A DNA stretch of 28,972 bases. Source: a virus. The position numbers were made by a program, and so were the translations under genes. The stretch's first letter is position 1. Every line of letters starts with the position of its first letter. Shown in pieces: positions 8,472 through 18,058 of the stretch. The stretch is from positions 1 to 28,972 of IMG/VR virus record IMGVR_UViG_3300025120_000365; one strand, written 5' to 3'. The notes under the pieces were generated by a model. That model worked only from the letters and a program-made list of their open reading frames with translations, had not been told where the DNA came from and made no database searches.

Positions 8472-9698
8472 ATGAGTTTAATAACAGAAACAAATCAACA
8501 ATATTACCAAGGAGCTCAAGGGTTTATAGCTGATGGCGCTTCAGGTTCTTTCACCACGACGTTTAACACTGACTTAGCGTTTGGAAATTACGATCCGACA
8601 GAAGTTAATTATGCTTTAAATAATTTTAAATTATACACGAGCCCGAGTGGACTACCTGGTACTTTTTTAGAATATACCACAGAATACGTTGTATTTAACA
8701 ACATTATAACTCTAGGTACTGTAGCAGTTCCAATTCCTCCAGCTATTGGAACCTATGTTGTAGTTCAACTAAAATCACTAGATGGTGGAAACTATGGAAA
8801 TGGCGACGCTTTTGGAACAACAGTTGAGGATAATTACGGAAGCTATGAATACATAAAACTGCATGACGCAATTGACAACTTTATGGTTGGATATGTAGGT
8901 GACGGTAAATTAATACAAACTGCTAAAAAGTCAGATGTATTATTTTTTGCAAAAAGAAGTTTACAAGAGTTTAGCTATGACACTTTAAAAAGCATACACT
9001 CTCAAGAGCTTACAATACCACCTAGCTTAAGTGTAGCATTACCTCAAGACTATGTTAACTACGTTAGAGTTTCTTGGATAGATCAGTTGGGTGTAAAAAG
9101 AATTATATACCCAGCAAACAATCTAACTATAAACCCATATGAAAATCCTATACAAGATGCTCAAGGAATTCCTATTCAAAGTAATTTTGCTGATAATTTA
9201 GAAGGAACTTCTATAACAGAAGAGCGTTGGGCAAATGCTAATGACAATTTAATCAATGGTCAATTCTTTAATAATATAGACGACTTTGCTTATTGGGCTA
9301 GTTATAATGGTTTAAATGGAGATTTTAATTGGGGTAGACGATATGGTCTTGATCCTCAAATGTCTCAAACAAATGGTTGGTTTACACTAAACGAAAGAGA
9401 AGGTAAAATATCTTTTTCTAGCAATTTAGCTAATAAACTCATTGTATTAGAATACATATCTGACGGTTTAGGTTATGATGAAGATACTAAAGTCCCTAAG
9501 TTGGCTGAAGATGCTCTATACGCGTCTATACTGTATTCTATAGTGTCTACTAGATCTGGTCAACAAGAATATCTAGTACAAAGACTTCAAAAAGACAGAA
9601 GAGCTAAATTAAGAAATGCAAAAATAAGGTTATCTAACATTAAACTTGATGAGATAGTTCAAGTAATGAGAGGTAAATCAAAATGGATTAAACACTAA
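8472..9698 (+). CDS. Tail adaptor (gp11/gp4-like) with N-terminal beta domain
   Basis: Probable adaptor joining the portal to the tail nozzle, the role of T7 gp11 and P22 gp4. The core starts near residue 150 (SDVLFFAKRSLQEFSYDTLKS) and ends with a helical, basic C-terminus (LVQRLQKDRRAKLRNAKIRL, then KLDEIVQVMRGKSKW). Between them lie beta strands with DYVNYVRVSWID and GKISFSSNLANKLIVLEYI, as in adaptors. Residues 10-105 form an extra beta domain (SGSFTTTFNTDLAF, then EYTTEYVVFNNIITL, then GTYVVVQLKS). Its strand pattern resembles the small domains at the N-terminus of many podovirus tail fibres, so it may be a fibre or decoration dock. At 408 residues it is about twice the T7 adaptor. Confidence 0.72.
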   Translation: MSLITETNQQYYQGAQGFIADGASGSFTTTFNTDLAFGNYDPTEVNYALNNFKLYTSPSGLPGTFLEYTTEYVVFNNIITLGTVAVPIPPAIGTYVVVQLKSLDGGNYGNGDAFGTTVEDNYGSYEYIKLHDAIDNFMVGYVGDGKLIQTAKKSDVLFFAKRSLQEFSYDTLKSIHSQELTIPPSLSVALPQDYVNYVRVSWIDQLGVKRIIYPANNLTINPYENPIQDAQGIPIQSNFADNLEGTSITEERWANANDNLINGQFFNNIDDFAYWASYNGLNGDFNWGRRYGLDPQMSQTNGWFTLNEREGKISFSSNLANKLIVLEYISDGLGYDEDTKVPKLAEDALYASILYSIVSTRSGQQEYLVQRLQKDRRAKLRNAKIRLSNIKLDEIVQVMRGKSKWIKH

Positions 9699-9704
9699 AA
9701 TTAA

Positions 9705-12700
9705 ATGGCTAAAGTTTTAAATACATTTTTAAAGTCCAAGATGAATAAAGACTTGGATGCTCGTATAATACCTGAAGGTGAATATAGAGACGCGCAGAAT
9801 GCTCAAATAAGCAAATCTGAATCTGCAAATGTTGGTAATTTAGAAAACGTTCTAGGTAATATAAGCATAGAAAACTTTAACACTTTAACTGGAGTTTCAG
9901 GTCTAATATGTGTAGGAGTTTTTAGTGATGAAATAAACAACACTGTTTATTTATTCTTTACAACAAATCAACAAACACAGTACGTTCCAACTGCCTCTAA
10001 TTTTATTATATCCTACAATACACTTGATAATCCAAATAGTGCCTCTAGAATATTAGTTGAAGGAGCTTTTTTAAATTTTTCAACTCAAAACCAAATATAC
10101 GGTATAAATATATTAGAAGATTTATTATTTTTTACTGATAATAGAAATCAACCTAGAGTTATAGATGTAACTCTTGCGGGAGGATCTTTTTATTCAACAG
10201 AAGACCAAATATCAGTAGCTAAATACAATCCTTACCAAGCAATAGAGTTATTTCAAAAAAACACAGAAGCCGAACAGGCTAATTCTGCACTTCCTTATGA
10301 AACTACTATGAAAGACGTTAGTAGTATTTTTCTTCCTAACGGAGGTAGTGCTGTAATTACAGACGCTAGTAGCACTTCAGATATAATAAATTTTTCTGGT
10401 TTAGTAGGTGAGATAAACGACTCTGGCTCTCCTTATGGAACTTCTGTTACTGTTGGATTAATGAACATGGTAAATAATGAGGTAAGTATTATTCCAGGTG
10501 TATCAATTACTAGTTTAAATAGTCCTACACGAATAACCTTAAGCGCTCCTATAACTTTTAGTGAAAATCAAAAAATAGTTTTTAACAAAAATCCCTTTTA
10601 TGAAGCTGATTTTGGCGGTGATCCTGATTACTTAGAAGATAGGTTTGTAAGGTTTAGTTATAGATTTAAATATCAAGACAACAGTTATTCTATATTTGCT
10701 CCATTTACACAATCAGCTTTTATACCTAAGCAAGATGGTTATTTCATGTACGCTAGTGGTGATAATCCTGCAAAAGATGATCAATCTGATTCTTATAGAA
10801 GTACAGTTGTGTCTTTTATGGAGAACAAAGTTAATAAAATTGAATTAAAAATTCCTCTCCCTTTTCCAAACTACAGCATGCAAGATGCTTTGAAGTTAAA
10901 AGAAATAGACGTTTTATACAAAGAGTCAGATGCTGTTGCGGTAAGAGTAATAGAAACAATAAAGATAGATAAAATAACAAATCAATCTTCTATAGCTTTT
11001 GTTAATGGTAATCAAACCCCTGGCGCGGCCAACACTGATATAGCTATAGATGGTGTGTTAGGTGGTATAGAAATTGGCTCTACAATCGAAGGTGTTGGAA
11101 TACCTGCTAATACTACAGTAATTAGCTTTTCACCGACAGATCCTAGTAATCCATCTTCAGGGAACATAAGATTAGATCAACCTGTACCCAACTTAGACGA
11201 TAACGTGTTATTGTTTATAAATGACATAAGATTTTTTAAATACGAATACAATTCTTCAAAGCCTACAAAAACATTACCAGAGGCTGAGTTGGTAAGAGTT
11301 TTTGACAAAACACCTGTAAGATCTTTAGCTCAAGAAGTATCAGGAAACAGAGTTATATATGGTAATTTTGAAAACAAACATACTCCACCTGAGTTTATAA
11401 ATTACAACGTTGCTGCAACTGACAAGTTATCGTTCAACTTAAATGAAATTTTTGTAGTTTACAATGGAGGTTCCGCAGTGTATCCAGCAGGAACTCCTAT
11501 AACTGTTACAATAGGTAAAACGCCAAATGGTGGTATAGGTGGTTTTTTTCCTGGCATGGTTTTAACTTGCTTTGATTACGGAGCTGTTATACCTGAAGGA
11601 ACACAGGTAACGGTTACTTCAAGCAACTCGCAAGGAGCTGCTGTTATTGGATTAGACCAAGATGTGACTTTACCAGCTGGTACTGTTACTTTTGCATTTT
11701 CACCTGGAGGATCAGTTGAAAACACATCCTCTAAAATTGAATACCCTAGCAGTTCGTTAAAAACAAATAGAAACTATCAAGTAGGATTTGTGCTGTCAGA
11801 TAGATATGGTAGACAATCTACTGTTATTTTGTCTAATAATGAAGATATAATAAAAATAAATAATATATCATACTCTGGTTCTACCCTGTACTCACCTTAC
11901 ATAGGTGAAGGCTTAGACACTGATGCTTGGCCTGGTAATTCTTTAAAAGTTTTAGTAAACGAAGCTATAGATGGAGCATCTACAGGATTGTATAACGGTG
12001 ATGTTAATAGTTTAGATTATAATCCTTTAGGTTGGTATTCTTACAAGATAGTAGTTAAACAAACTCAACAGGAATACTATAACATATATTTACCAGGTGT
12101 GATGGCTTCTTATCCAAATGATCAAGTTAAGGAATTAAATCAAACATCTCATGTTGTTTTAATAAACGACAATATTAATAAAGTGCCAAGAGATTTAAAT
12201 GAAGTTGGACCAGAGCAAAGACAGTTTAGAAGTTCAGTAAGATTATTTGGTAGAGTTCAAAACACTATTCAGTCTATTTCTGATTTAAATCCTGGTGCAT
12301 CAAATATACAGTATTATCCGGGAATATCATCTGACACTGTTTCTACTATATCAACTATCAATGATTTGTTTGAATATGATCCAAGCAAACCTCCTCAGCC
12401 AAACTATTTCCCTCAGTTTTATTCTTTAAATTCAAACCCATTAGTTGCTAGAATAACTACCGCCAACTTAATAGGTCAAGTATCAACTACTAACTACTTA
12501 CCTGGTAGTGGAGTTATTAAGACTGCTGCGCCAGTTAACGCTCCTGTTGCAACTCTTGAGATGATTACAGTAACTGGACCTATAGCTGGAAATAATGATT
12601 TAGAAGGTTACTTAATTACTGGCCCTGGAATACCTGATGAAACATACATAAGAAGCAACACTTACATAAATCAGGTGTTATCGGTAACAATAGAAGATAA

Positions 12701-15092
12701 AAATGGCGCTACAGTACCAGTTAGTGTTGAAGAAAAAGCATTAATGAGTTGGGTTAAAACAAGTAAAGCTGGTGGTCAACCTCCTTTTGAATTAGTAACA
12801 CCTGGCGTTCAGTACTTAGCTGTTTATGAAACAGAGCCATTTGAAAGCTTATTAGATCTTTATTGGGAAACTTCTTCATCTGGTTTAATATCTGATTTAA
12901 ACTCAGCTGTTTTAAATAACCAGTCAAATCCAGCAGGCGCAAGTTTAGGCCCAATAAGCACTCAAAACTTCAACGAAGGTTTAATAGAAAATGGTCAAGT
13001 TTTTACAACCGATTTTAGCTTATTAAACAGTTTTGGTACTTCTATAGCTTTAGACACAGCTGCTGGAGATAGTCTTATTTTACAATCGGCGGTTAATGGA
13101 TTAGGTGAGTCCTGTATAGGAATTGATTCACCTAGAGATTTCTTTAGATTAGAAGATACTAGTGCGGGAGGTGCTACACCTGGTATAGGTCCATGGAATA
13201 TTAGAACAACAAGTACTACGCCTCCGTACCTTGCAACTGCTGCGCAAAGTTATTGGGAAAATATGTTCTACATGAACGATGAAGATAATTCACCTCAAGG
13301 TTTTAATAGATTAAGACAGTTTACTTTTAATTTTATTGCAACAATACACGGAACTAACTCGGATGGTGATGTGGTCGCTCAAGCTACCAACATATCTATA
13401 GATGCTAATTTAGGTAATGTACCTCCAGTTTTTTATAGAATAAAGCCAAACCCAATTTTACCCATCAACTCAGGAGTTCAGTATGGGACTATTAATGGCA
13501 CAGCAATTCCAGACCCTGTAGAGTTTGAAGCAAACCCTGAGACTGAAAATTTGGTTTTTCTGCAAGCATCTAATGGTAATGCTAATATAGATCAAACTTA
13601 TAATGATATTTATTTAGGTACTAGAGATCTACAATATGAAGCAGGATCTCAAGATGTTAACATAGTATCTCAAACAATAGGTTCTATAGGTGGACAACCA
13701 GCTCAGACTTTAGATGGAGAACCCATATTTGCTATAGAGAGGTCATTCCCAGGTCAAGGCCTTCCCTATGACCCTAAATATAATAACTTTAAGCTAGTCA
13801 ACACTCAATTTAATAACACTCAATTATCTTCAACTCTTTATTTTGTAAAAGTAAGACTAAGAGATGGTGGAGCTTCTACTGAAGTCAATTTTAGAATAGA
13901 CATGCGTGTGGTTATAACGAAGGAAATGATATTCAACAGGGTTGGACAATCTGTGCCCATGAGATACTTGCAGCCTGGTAGCTTTAGTAATACAATAAGT
14001 AATTCAGGAAGGCCTTTTGTGAGTAACCGACCAATCTCAGCAGATAGTGATCAAAATCAATTGTTTGAATCAAATGGTTCGCCATATGATTTAGCAGGTT
14101 GGGATGCAAACCATAGAAGTCAATTGTATCCTTTTACGTGTTTTTATTTACCAACAGGAACACCTGGATTAGGTTTTGGTGGAGATGGTTTTTACGCTTA
14201 CGCTGGAGGATTTTTTGACACAGAGCTTGAAGCAAGTTGTAATAATGTTGCAGGTGCTTCTAAGTCTCTAGTTAATTACTATGGAGCAGGTAACGATATA
14301 GTTATACCTAGATTCTCACCAAACTCACAAGGTCATCAATGCCAAACTAATATTAGAATTATTGATGGCGGTTTAGTCAATAGTACTTTTAGAAGACCTC
14401 CTTATGTTAAAGGATATATGACTATAACTAAAATACCAGGAACCCAAGGACTCACTACGTCTCAAGTTCAAGTAGACCCAGCTAGTGCTCAATTCCCTGG
14501 TTTTGTACCTAAAAGAGGTATGAGATGTTACGCTAGAGACTGGATTAAGTGGAATTTTAATAGGGATTTAGGTAGACCATACGATTTAGATCTTGGCATC
14601 TCTCGAGGAACAAGATACCCGCAGAGAATTCAATCATACAATCAATCAACAGGGGTTATAACTTTTCAAAACCCAGTGATTTCTGGGGTCGGTCCTGCTG
14701 GTTCTCAAAACTTAAACAATGGAGACGATACTATAAGTCGCTGGGAGGTGGGAGACGATCTTAATTTCTTTAATGGTCTACCTTCTGAAGCGAATCCTTG
14801 GTTTTTCGCTAACAATTTTGAGGAACTAATGCAGATGTTATTATGGAGCGAGTGGGGGCCTGGGTTTTGGTACCAAGGTGGATTGTGGGATAAAAATCTA
14901 ACTAATGATCCCAATTACCCAGACAACGAGTTTTATGGTGTTAATTTTGGTCCACCGGCATGCGACCCAATAAACGCAACGATTTATAATTGGTCTTTGG
15001 CTGAAGCGGGCACAGGGAATTGTGGCGAGTTTTTAGGTGTACCTTCTCAACCGGATTTTGCAACAGGAGACTTTACGTTTTCATTCATATAA
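9705..15092 (+). CDS. Giant tail nozzle (gp12/gp10-like, muzzle) protein
   Basis: The 1795-residue beta-rich structural protein likely forms the distal tail tube. The N-terminus (MNKDLDARIIPEGEYRDAQN) followed by SANVGNLENVLGN resembles the start of T7 gp12/P22 gp10-type nozzles, where an N-terminal strand feeds a beta-propeller. Inserted along it are small beta modules with the pattern G-x-x-I-x-G-x-GIP-x-x-T-x-V-x-S: clearest at residues about 426-508, weaker at 584-668 and 945-1019, possibly at 218-297. An Ig- or cadherin-like stretch lies near 1200-1400. The last 120 residues are rich in Trp, aromatic residues and Cys (WSEWGPGFWYQGGLW). It is more than twice the T7 nozzle and may include receptor-binding functions, since no separate tail fibre is seen here. 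Its ATG follows AAAATTAA, six bases behind the adaptor. Confidence 0.7.
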   Translation: MAKVLNTFLKSKMNKDLDARIIPEGEYRDAQNAQISKSESANVGNLENVLGNISIENFNTLTGVSGLICVGVFSDEINNTVYLFFTTNQQTQYVPTASNFIISYNTLDNPNSASRILVEGAFLNFSTQNQIYGINILEDLLFFTDNRNQPRVIDVTLAGGSFYSTEDQISVAKYNPYQAIELFQKNTEAEQANSALPYETTMKDVSSIFLPNGGSAVITDASSTSDIINFSGLVGEINDSGSPYGTSVTVGLMNMVNNEVSIIPGVSITSLNSPTRITLSAPITFSENQKIVFNKNPFYEADFGGDPDYLEDRFVRFSYRFKYQDNSYSIFAPFTQSAFIPKQDGYFMYASGDNPAKDDQSDSYRSTVVSFMENKVNKIELKIPLPFPNYSMQDALKLKEIDVLYKESDAVAVRVIETIKIDKITNQSSIAFVNGNQTPGAANTDIAIDGVLGGIEIGSTIEGVGIPANTTVISFSPTDPSNPSSGNIRLDQPVPNLDDNVLLFINDIRFFKYEYNSSKPTKTLPEAELVRVFDKTPVRSLAQEVSGNRVIYGNFENKHTPPEFINYNVAATDKLSFNLNEIFVVYNGGSAVYPAGTPITVTIGKTPNGGIGGFFPGMVLTCFDYGAVIPEGTQVTVTSSNSQGAAVIGLDQDVTLPAGTVTFAFSPGGSVENTSSKIEYPSSSLKTNRNYQVGFVLSDRYGRQSTVILSNNEDIIKINNISYSGSTLYSPYIGEGLDTDAWPGNSLKVLVNEAIDGASTGLYNGDVNSLDYNPLGWYSYKIVVKQTQQEYYNIYLPGVMASYPNDQVKELNQTSHVVLINDNINKVPRDLNEVGPEQRQFRSSVRLFGRVQNTIQSISDLNPGASNIQYYPGISSDTVSTISTINDLFEYDPSKPPQPNYFPQFYSLNSNPLVARITTANLIGQVSTTNYLPGSGVIKTAAPVNAPVATLEMITVTGPIAGNNDLEGYLITGPGIPDETYIRSNTYINQVLSVTIEDKNGATVPVSVEEKALMSWVKTSKAGGQPPFELVTPGVQYLAVYETEPFESLLDLYWETSSSGLISDLNSAVLNNQSNPAGASLGPISTQNFNEGLIENGQVFTTDFSLLNSFGTSIALDTAAGDSLILQSAVNGLGESCIGIDSPRDFFRLEDTSAGGATPGIGPWNIRTTSTTPPYLATAAQSYWENMFYMNDEDNSPQGFNRLRQFTFNFIATIHGTNSDGDVVAQATNISIDANLGNVPPVFYRIKPNPILPINSGVQYGTINGTAIPDPVEFEANPETENLVFLQASNGNANIDQTYNDIYLGTRDLQYEAGSQDVNIVSQTIGSIGGQPAQTLDGEPIFAIERSFPGQGLPYDPKYNNFKLVNTQFNNTQLSSTLYFVKVRLRDGGASTEVNFRIDMRVVITKEMIFNRVGQSVPMRYLQPGSFSNTISNSGRPFVSNRPISADSDQNQLFESNGSPYDLAGWDANHRSQLYPFTCFYLPTGTPGLGFGGDGFYAYAGGFFDTELEASCNNVAGASKSLVNYYGAGNDIVIPRFSPNSQGHQCQTNIRIIDGGLVNSTFRRPPYVKGYMTITKIPGTQGLTTSQVQVDPASAQFPGFVPKRGMRCYARDWIKWNFNRDLGRPYDLDLGISRGTRYPQRIQSYNQSTGVITFQNPVISGVGPAGSQNLNNGDDTISRWEVGDDLNFFNGLPSEANPWFFANNFEELMQMLLWSEWGPGFWYQGGLWDKNLTNDPNYPDNEFYGVNFGPPACDPINATIYNWSLAEAGTGNCGEFLGVPSQPDFATGDFTFSFI

Positions 15093-15126
15093 TGTAATAT
15101 ATAAAAAAAATAAGTAATAATCAACC

Positions 15127-16857
15127 ATGGCAGGAGCTCAAATAGAAGTAAAGTACTTTAATACATTTCTACTAAAAAAAGTAAGCACGACAGGTACTGT
15201 CGCTCAAGGTGAAATAATATACAATGGATCTTTTGGCGTGCCAGGTGAAGCGCTTGTTGGTGGTATTCAAGGTGGTTACCCTGTTTTATTAAATCAGAAT
15301 AACGTCAACAGTTGGGTAATAGAAGAGTCTAGAATTAGAGGCGGATACAACAATACTTCTGTGGATTTTGGTGCAAAAGCGTATTTAATAGAAAACGAAC
15401 CTAGTGGTGTTAGAAGGTTTAATACATTGATATATTCAGGTATATTTAATTCAAAAACCGGAATAAACAAGACTAATGTTTTCTCAGTAGGCACAGATAT
15501 AACTAAATCCGCAGATCCTGCAAATGGTTCTATTCAAAAACTATACGCAGAAGATACTAATTTAAATGTTTTTCAAGAACTAAAAGTTAGTAGAGCATTA
15601 ATAGATAAAGACGCTATATATTCAGCAGAAGGAGGAGGTACAGTTACAGCTAGTAATTTAGTTATAGGTGTTATACAGCCTATTTTAGGTAAGTATGGTA
15701 TTTCTCAAAATCCAGAAAGTTTTGCTATATACGGTAATAGAAAGTATTTTTCAGATAAAAACAACAACGCAATTCTTAGGCTGTCAGGAGGATCCATAGA
15801 AGAAATATCTTCACTAGGAATGAAAGACTTTTTTAGAGATAACATAAATAGAGTTAATACAGCTCAAGGGTTAGGTAAAATACTTGGCGCGTATGATATA
15901 TACACCAGTGAGTATGTTACTTCTTTACAATTCAGCAGTAACTCTATAAACGAAGACGATGGTTTTGTTACTTTAAGCTTTGACGAGAGAGCTAAAGGTT
16001 GGCCTAGTTTTTTCAGCTATCAACCAGACCAAATGTTTAGTTTAAGAAATAACTTTTATTCAGTTAAAACTAGCGATCTTGGTGTTGCTCAATTATGGAG
16101 ACATAATAGCACTCAAGTTAACAGAGGTAGTTTTTATGGAGAAAATCACAGAACATCTATTACTTTCGTGCTAAACCCAATGCCTACTAATTCTAAAACA
16201 TTTAAAACTATAGGCTATCAAGGTAGCAACGGATGGGAGGTAAATAGTATGGTTTCTGATTCAACCGGAACTGTATACAACAACAACAATAGTTTCTCTG
16301 TATTATCATTAGACAGTATTTCTCAAATAAAAAGTTATACTGAAGGAGAGTACGTTGTAACAGAAGGATCTGGAAATAGTTTATCTGCTTCTAGTTTAAC
16401 TACGGTCTCATTAGATGTAAATAGCGTTAACGGTGTAATAAGAGCTGGAGACTCTGTTAGTGGTGTTGGAGTTGATGGCGGAACAACAGTTGTTAGTTAT
16501 GATGCGGGTAATGGAGATTTAGTAGTAAACTTACTTTTTAATAATTTACTAGCAAACACGTTACTTAGTTTTACAGGAGCTGTTACAAGAGTTGAGTACA
16601 GCACAGTTTTTGGGAACAATATACCAGGACTACCTAGATATTATGCTGGTTTTAATTTAAAAGAAAATAAGTATGTTTCTAATGTTACAAACAATTCTTT
16701 AGCTTCGAACGGTGAAGTTGTGTTTGGAGACTCTGTAGGTGGTATAAAAGGTTATTATTCAACAGTTACAATGTCAACTGAGTTAACAACTGATCTTGGT
16801 GGTGAAAAAACGTTATTTTCTGTAGAAAGTTTTTATGACGTAAACAATGGTTATTAA
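15127..16857 (+). CDS. Tail structural protein, nozzle-associated
   Basis: The 576-residue product is beta-rich and soluble, directly after the nozzle gene. Residues 190-240 contain ILGKYGISQNPESFAIYGNR and YFSDKNNNAILRLSGGSIEE, the repeated blade style of beta-propellers in nozzle and stabilisation proteins. Residues 280-350 include SFDERAKGWPSFFSYQPDQM and HRTSITFVLNPMP, which look like a folded core rather than a fibre. Residues about 416-484 carry one copy of the beta module found in the neighbouring nozzle (AGDSVSGVGVDGGTTVVSY). With the gene before it, this could represent a nozzle split into two chains, or a muzzle-binding protein. The leader TAAGTAATAATCAACC has no Shine-Dalgarno. No enzymatic motif is visible. 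Confidence 0.65.
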   Translation: MAGAQIEVKYFNTFLLKKVSTTGTVAQGEIIYNGSFGVPGEALVGGIQGGYPVLLNQNNVNSWVIEESRIRGGYNNTSVDFGAKAYLIENEPSGVRRFNTLIYSGIFNSKTGINKTNVFSVGTDITKSADPANGSIQKLYAEDTNLNVFQELKVSRALIDKDAIYSAEGGGTVTASNLVIGVIQPILGKYGISQNPESFAIYGNRKYFSDKNNNAILRLSGGSIEEISSLGMKDFFRDNINRVNTAQGLGKILGAYDIYTSEYVTSLQFSSNSINEDDGFVTLSFDERAKGWPSFFSYQPDQMFSLRNNFYSVKTSDLGVAQLWRHNSTQVNRGSFYGENHRTSITFVLNPMPTNSKTFKTIGYQGSNGWEVNSMVSDSTGTVYNNNNSFSVLSLDSISQIKSYTEGEYVVTEGSGNSLSASSLTTVSLDVNSVNGVIRAGDSVSGVGVDGGTTVVSYDAGNGDLVVNLLFNNLLANTLLSFTGAVTRVEYSTVFGNNIPGLPRYYAGFNLKENKYVSNVTNNSLASNGEVVFGDSVGGIKGYYSTVTMSTELTTDLGGEKTLFSVESFYDVNNGY

Positions 16858-16867
16858 ATTTAATTAA

Positions 16868-17386
16868 ATGGAACAATCTTTAATAGATAAAAAAATCAAT
16901 GAAGATCTTCAAAGAATAAATCATTTTAGAGACAATATAATGAAATTTGAAGAGCAGCTAGTAAACTTACCAGGTTCTTATGGTGATCCAAACAAACCAG
17001 GACAAGACAAGGTTGCTAACGCAATTAATCCACTTAAGCATACATTTGTGGATGGATTATATATTAGAGAAATATTTATGCCTAAAGGTCAAATAATTTC
17101 TACCGGTATACATAAAAAAGAACATACTTATTTCATACTTAAAGGTAAGGTGTCTGTGTTAACAGAGAACGGTATAGAACAGTTTAAAGCTCCTTATAAT
17201 GGCATAACACAACCTGGGACTAAAAGATTAATATACATACATCAAGACACTATATGGACAACTGTACATGCTACAGGTAAAAATAACGTTGAAGATGTTA
17301 TGAAAGAAATAATAGCAGAGGACTTTGATGATCCGCTTATCAGTATAGAAGTTATGCATGATAAGTTAAAATTAAAAAATAAATAA
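16868..17386 (+). CDS. Cupin-like protein
   Basis: The 172-residue product has a helical N-terminus (1-35) and a single double-stranded beta-helix-like domain (about 55-150). The segment GIHKKEHTYFILKGKVSV supplies H82 and H86 in a cupin-1-like arrangement, followed by GTKRLIYIH (H125) and TTVH (H134) as possible further metal ligands. The fit to the textbook cupin motif is loose (HxxxH rather than HxH), so metal binding and catalysis are uncertain. Lying between tail and ejection genes with 10- and 1-base spacing, it may be a structural or decoration protein built on a cupin fold rather than a metabolic enzyme. The ATG follows TTTAATTAA. Confidence 0.6.
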   Translation: MEQSLIDKKINEDLQRINHFRDNIMKFEEQLVNLPGSYGDPNKPGQDKVANAINPLKHTFVDGLYIREIFMPKGQIISTGIHKKEHTYFILKGKVSVLTENGIEQFKAPYNGITQPGTKRLIYIHQDTIWTTVHATGKNNVEDVMKEIIAEDFDDPLISIEVMHDKLKLKNK

Positions 17387-17387
17387 T

Positions 17388-18053
17388 ATGAGTGTAGTAG
17401 CAGCAGGTATTGGCGCGGCGATTAGCATAGGAGGTTCTATATTTGGAAGTAGTGCCGCTAGAAAAGCTAAAAGAAGAGCAGCAAGACAAGCGAGAAAATT
17501 AGAAGGAAAGCTTCGCCAGATGGAGGCTAACAGGCAAGATATAATAAACCCTTATGCAGGAGTTACTAGTCTTAGCAATATGTTAAGTAATCCTTTTGAT
17601 AAACTTACTGTAGCTACAAAAGCTACTGAGATACAAATGGAACAAACAGATCTTGCTTTAGCAAATACGCTAGACACGCTTATGGCTACTGGCGCAAGCG
17701 CTGGTGGTGCTACTGCTTTAGCGCAAGCTGCTTTACAGTCTAAAAAAGGTGTAGCTGCAAACATTGAAAGCCAAGAAGCTGCTAACGATGCTAGAAGAGC
17801 AGAAGGAGAAGCTACTCTGCAGCAACAAAAGAAAAGCGAAGCGCAAAGAATGCAAGCAGCGGATGTTTCTGGTAAACAATTTGTCTATAGTCAGACTGAA
17901 CAAAGAGAAAGAACTGCTATGAATAGAGTTTCTAACCAAATTGCAGCGTTAAGAGGTCAAGAAGCGCAAGCACAAGCAGATCAAACAGCCGCAATAACAG
18001 GTGGAATCGGTGCTATAGCAGGTATAGCTGGTGGTTTAGGTGGTAAAATATAA
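17388..18053 (+). CDS. Internal virion / ejection protein, T7 gp14-like
   Basis: The 221-residue product has the layout of T7 gp14. A Gly/Ala hydrophobic N-terminal segment (2-22, VVAAGIGAAISIGGSIFGSS) is followed by a highly basic helix (about 25-45, ARKAKRRAARQARK), a long Ala/Gln/Glu-rich helical body (about 75-200) and a Gly/Ala-rich hydrophobic C-terminus (GGIGAIAGIAGGLGG). Such proteins leave the virion on infection and insert in the outer membrane to start the DNA conduit. It lies first in a three-gene set (14-15-16 order) with 1- and 5-base spacing. Sequence similarity to T7 is not claimed; the call is from architecture and position. Confidence 0.75.
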   Translation: MSVVAAGIGAAISIGGSIFGSSAARKAKRRAARQARKLEGKLRQMEANRQDIINPYAGVTSLSNMLSNPFDKLTVATKATEIQMEQTDLALANTLDTLMATGASAGGATALAQAALQSKKGVAANIESQEAANDARRAEGEATLQQQKKSEAQRMQAADVSGKQFVYSQTEQRERTAMNRVSNQIAALRGQEAQAQADQTAAITGGIGAIAGIAGGLGGKI

Positions 18054-18058
18054 AAAAA

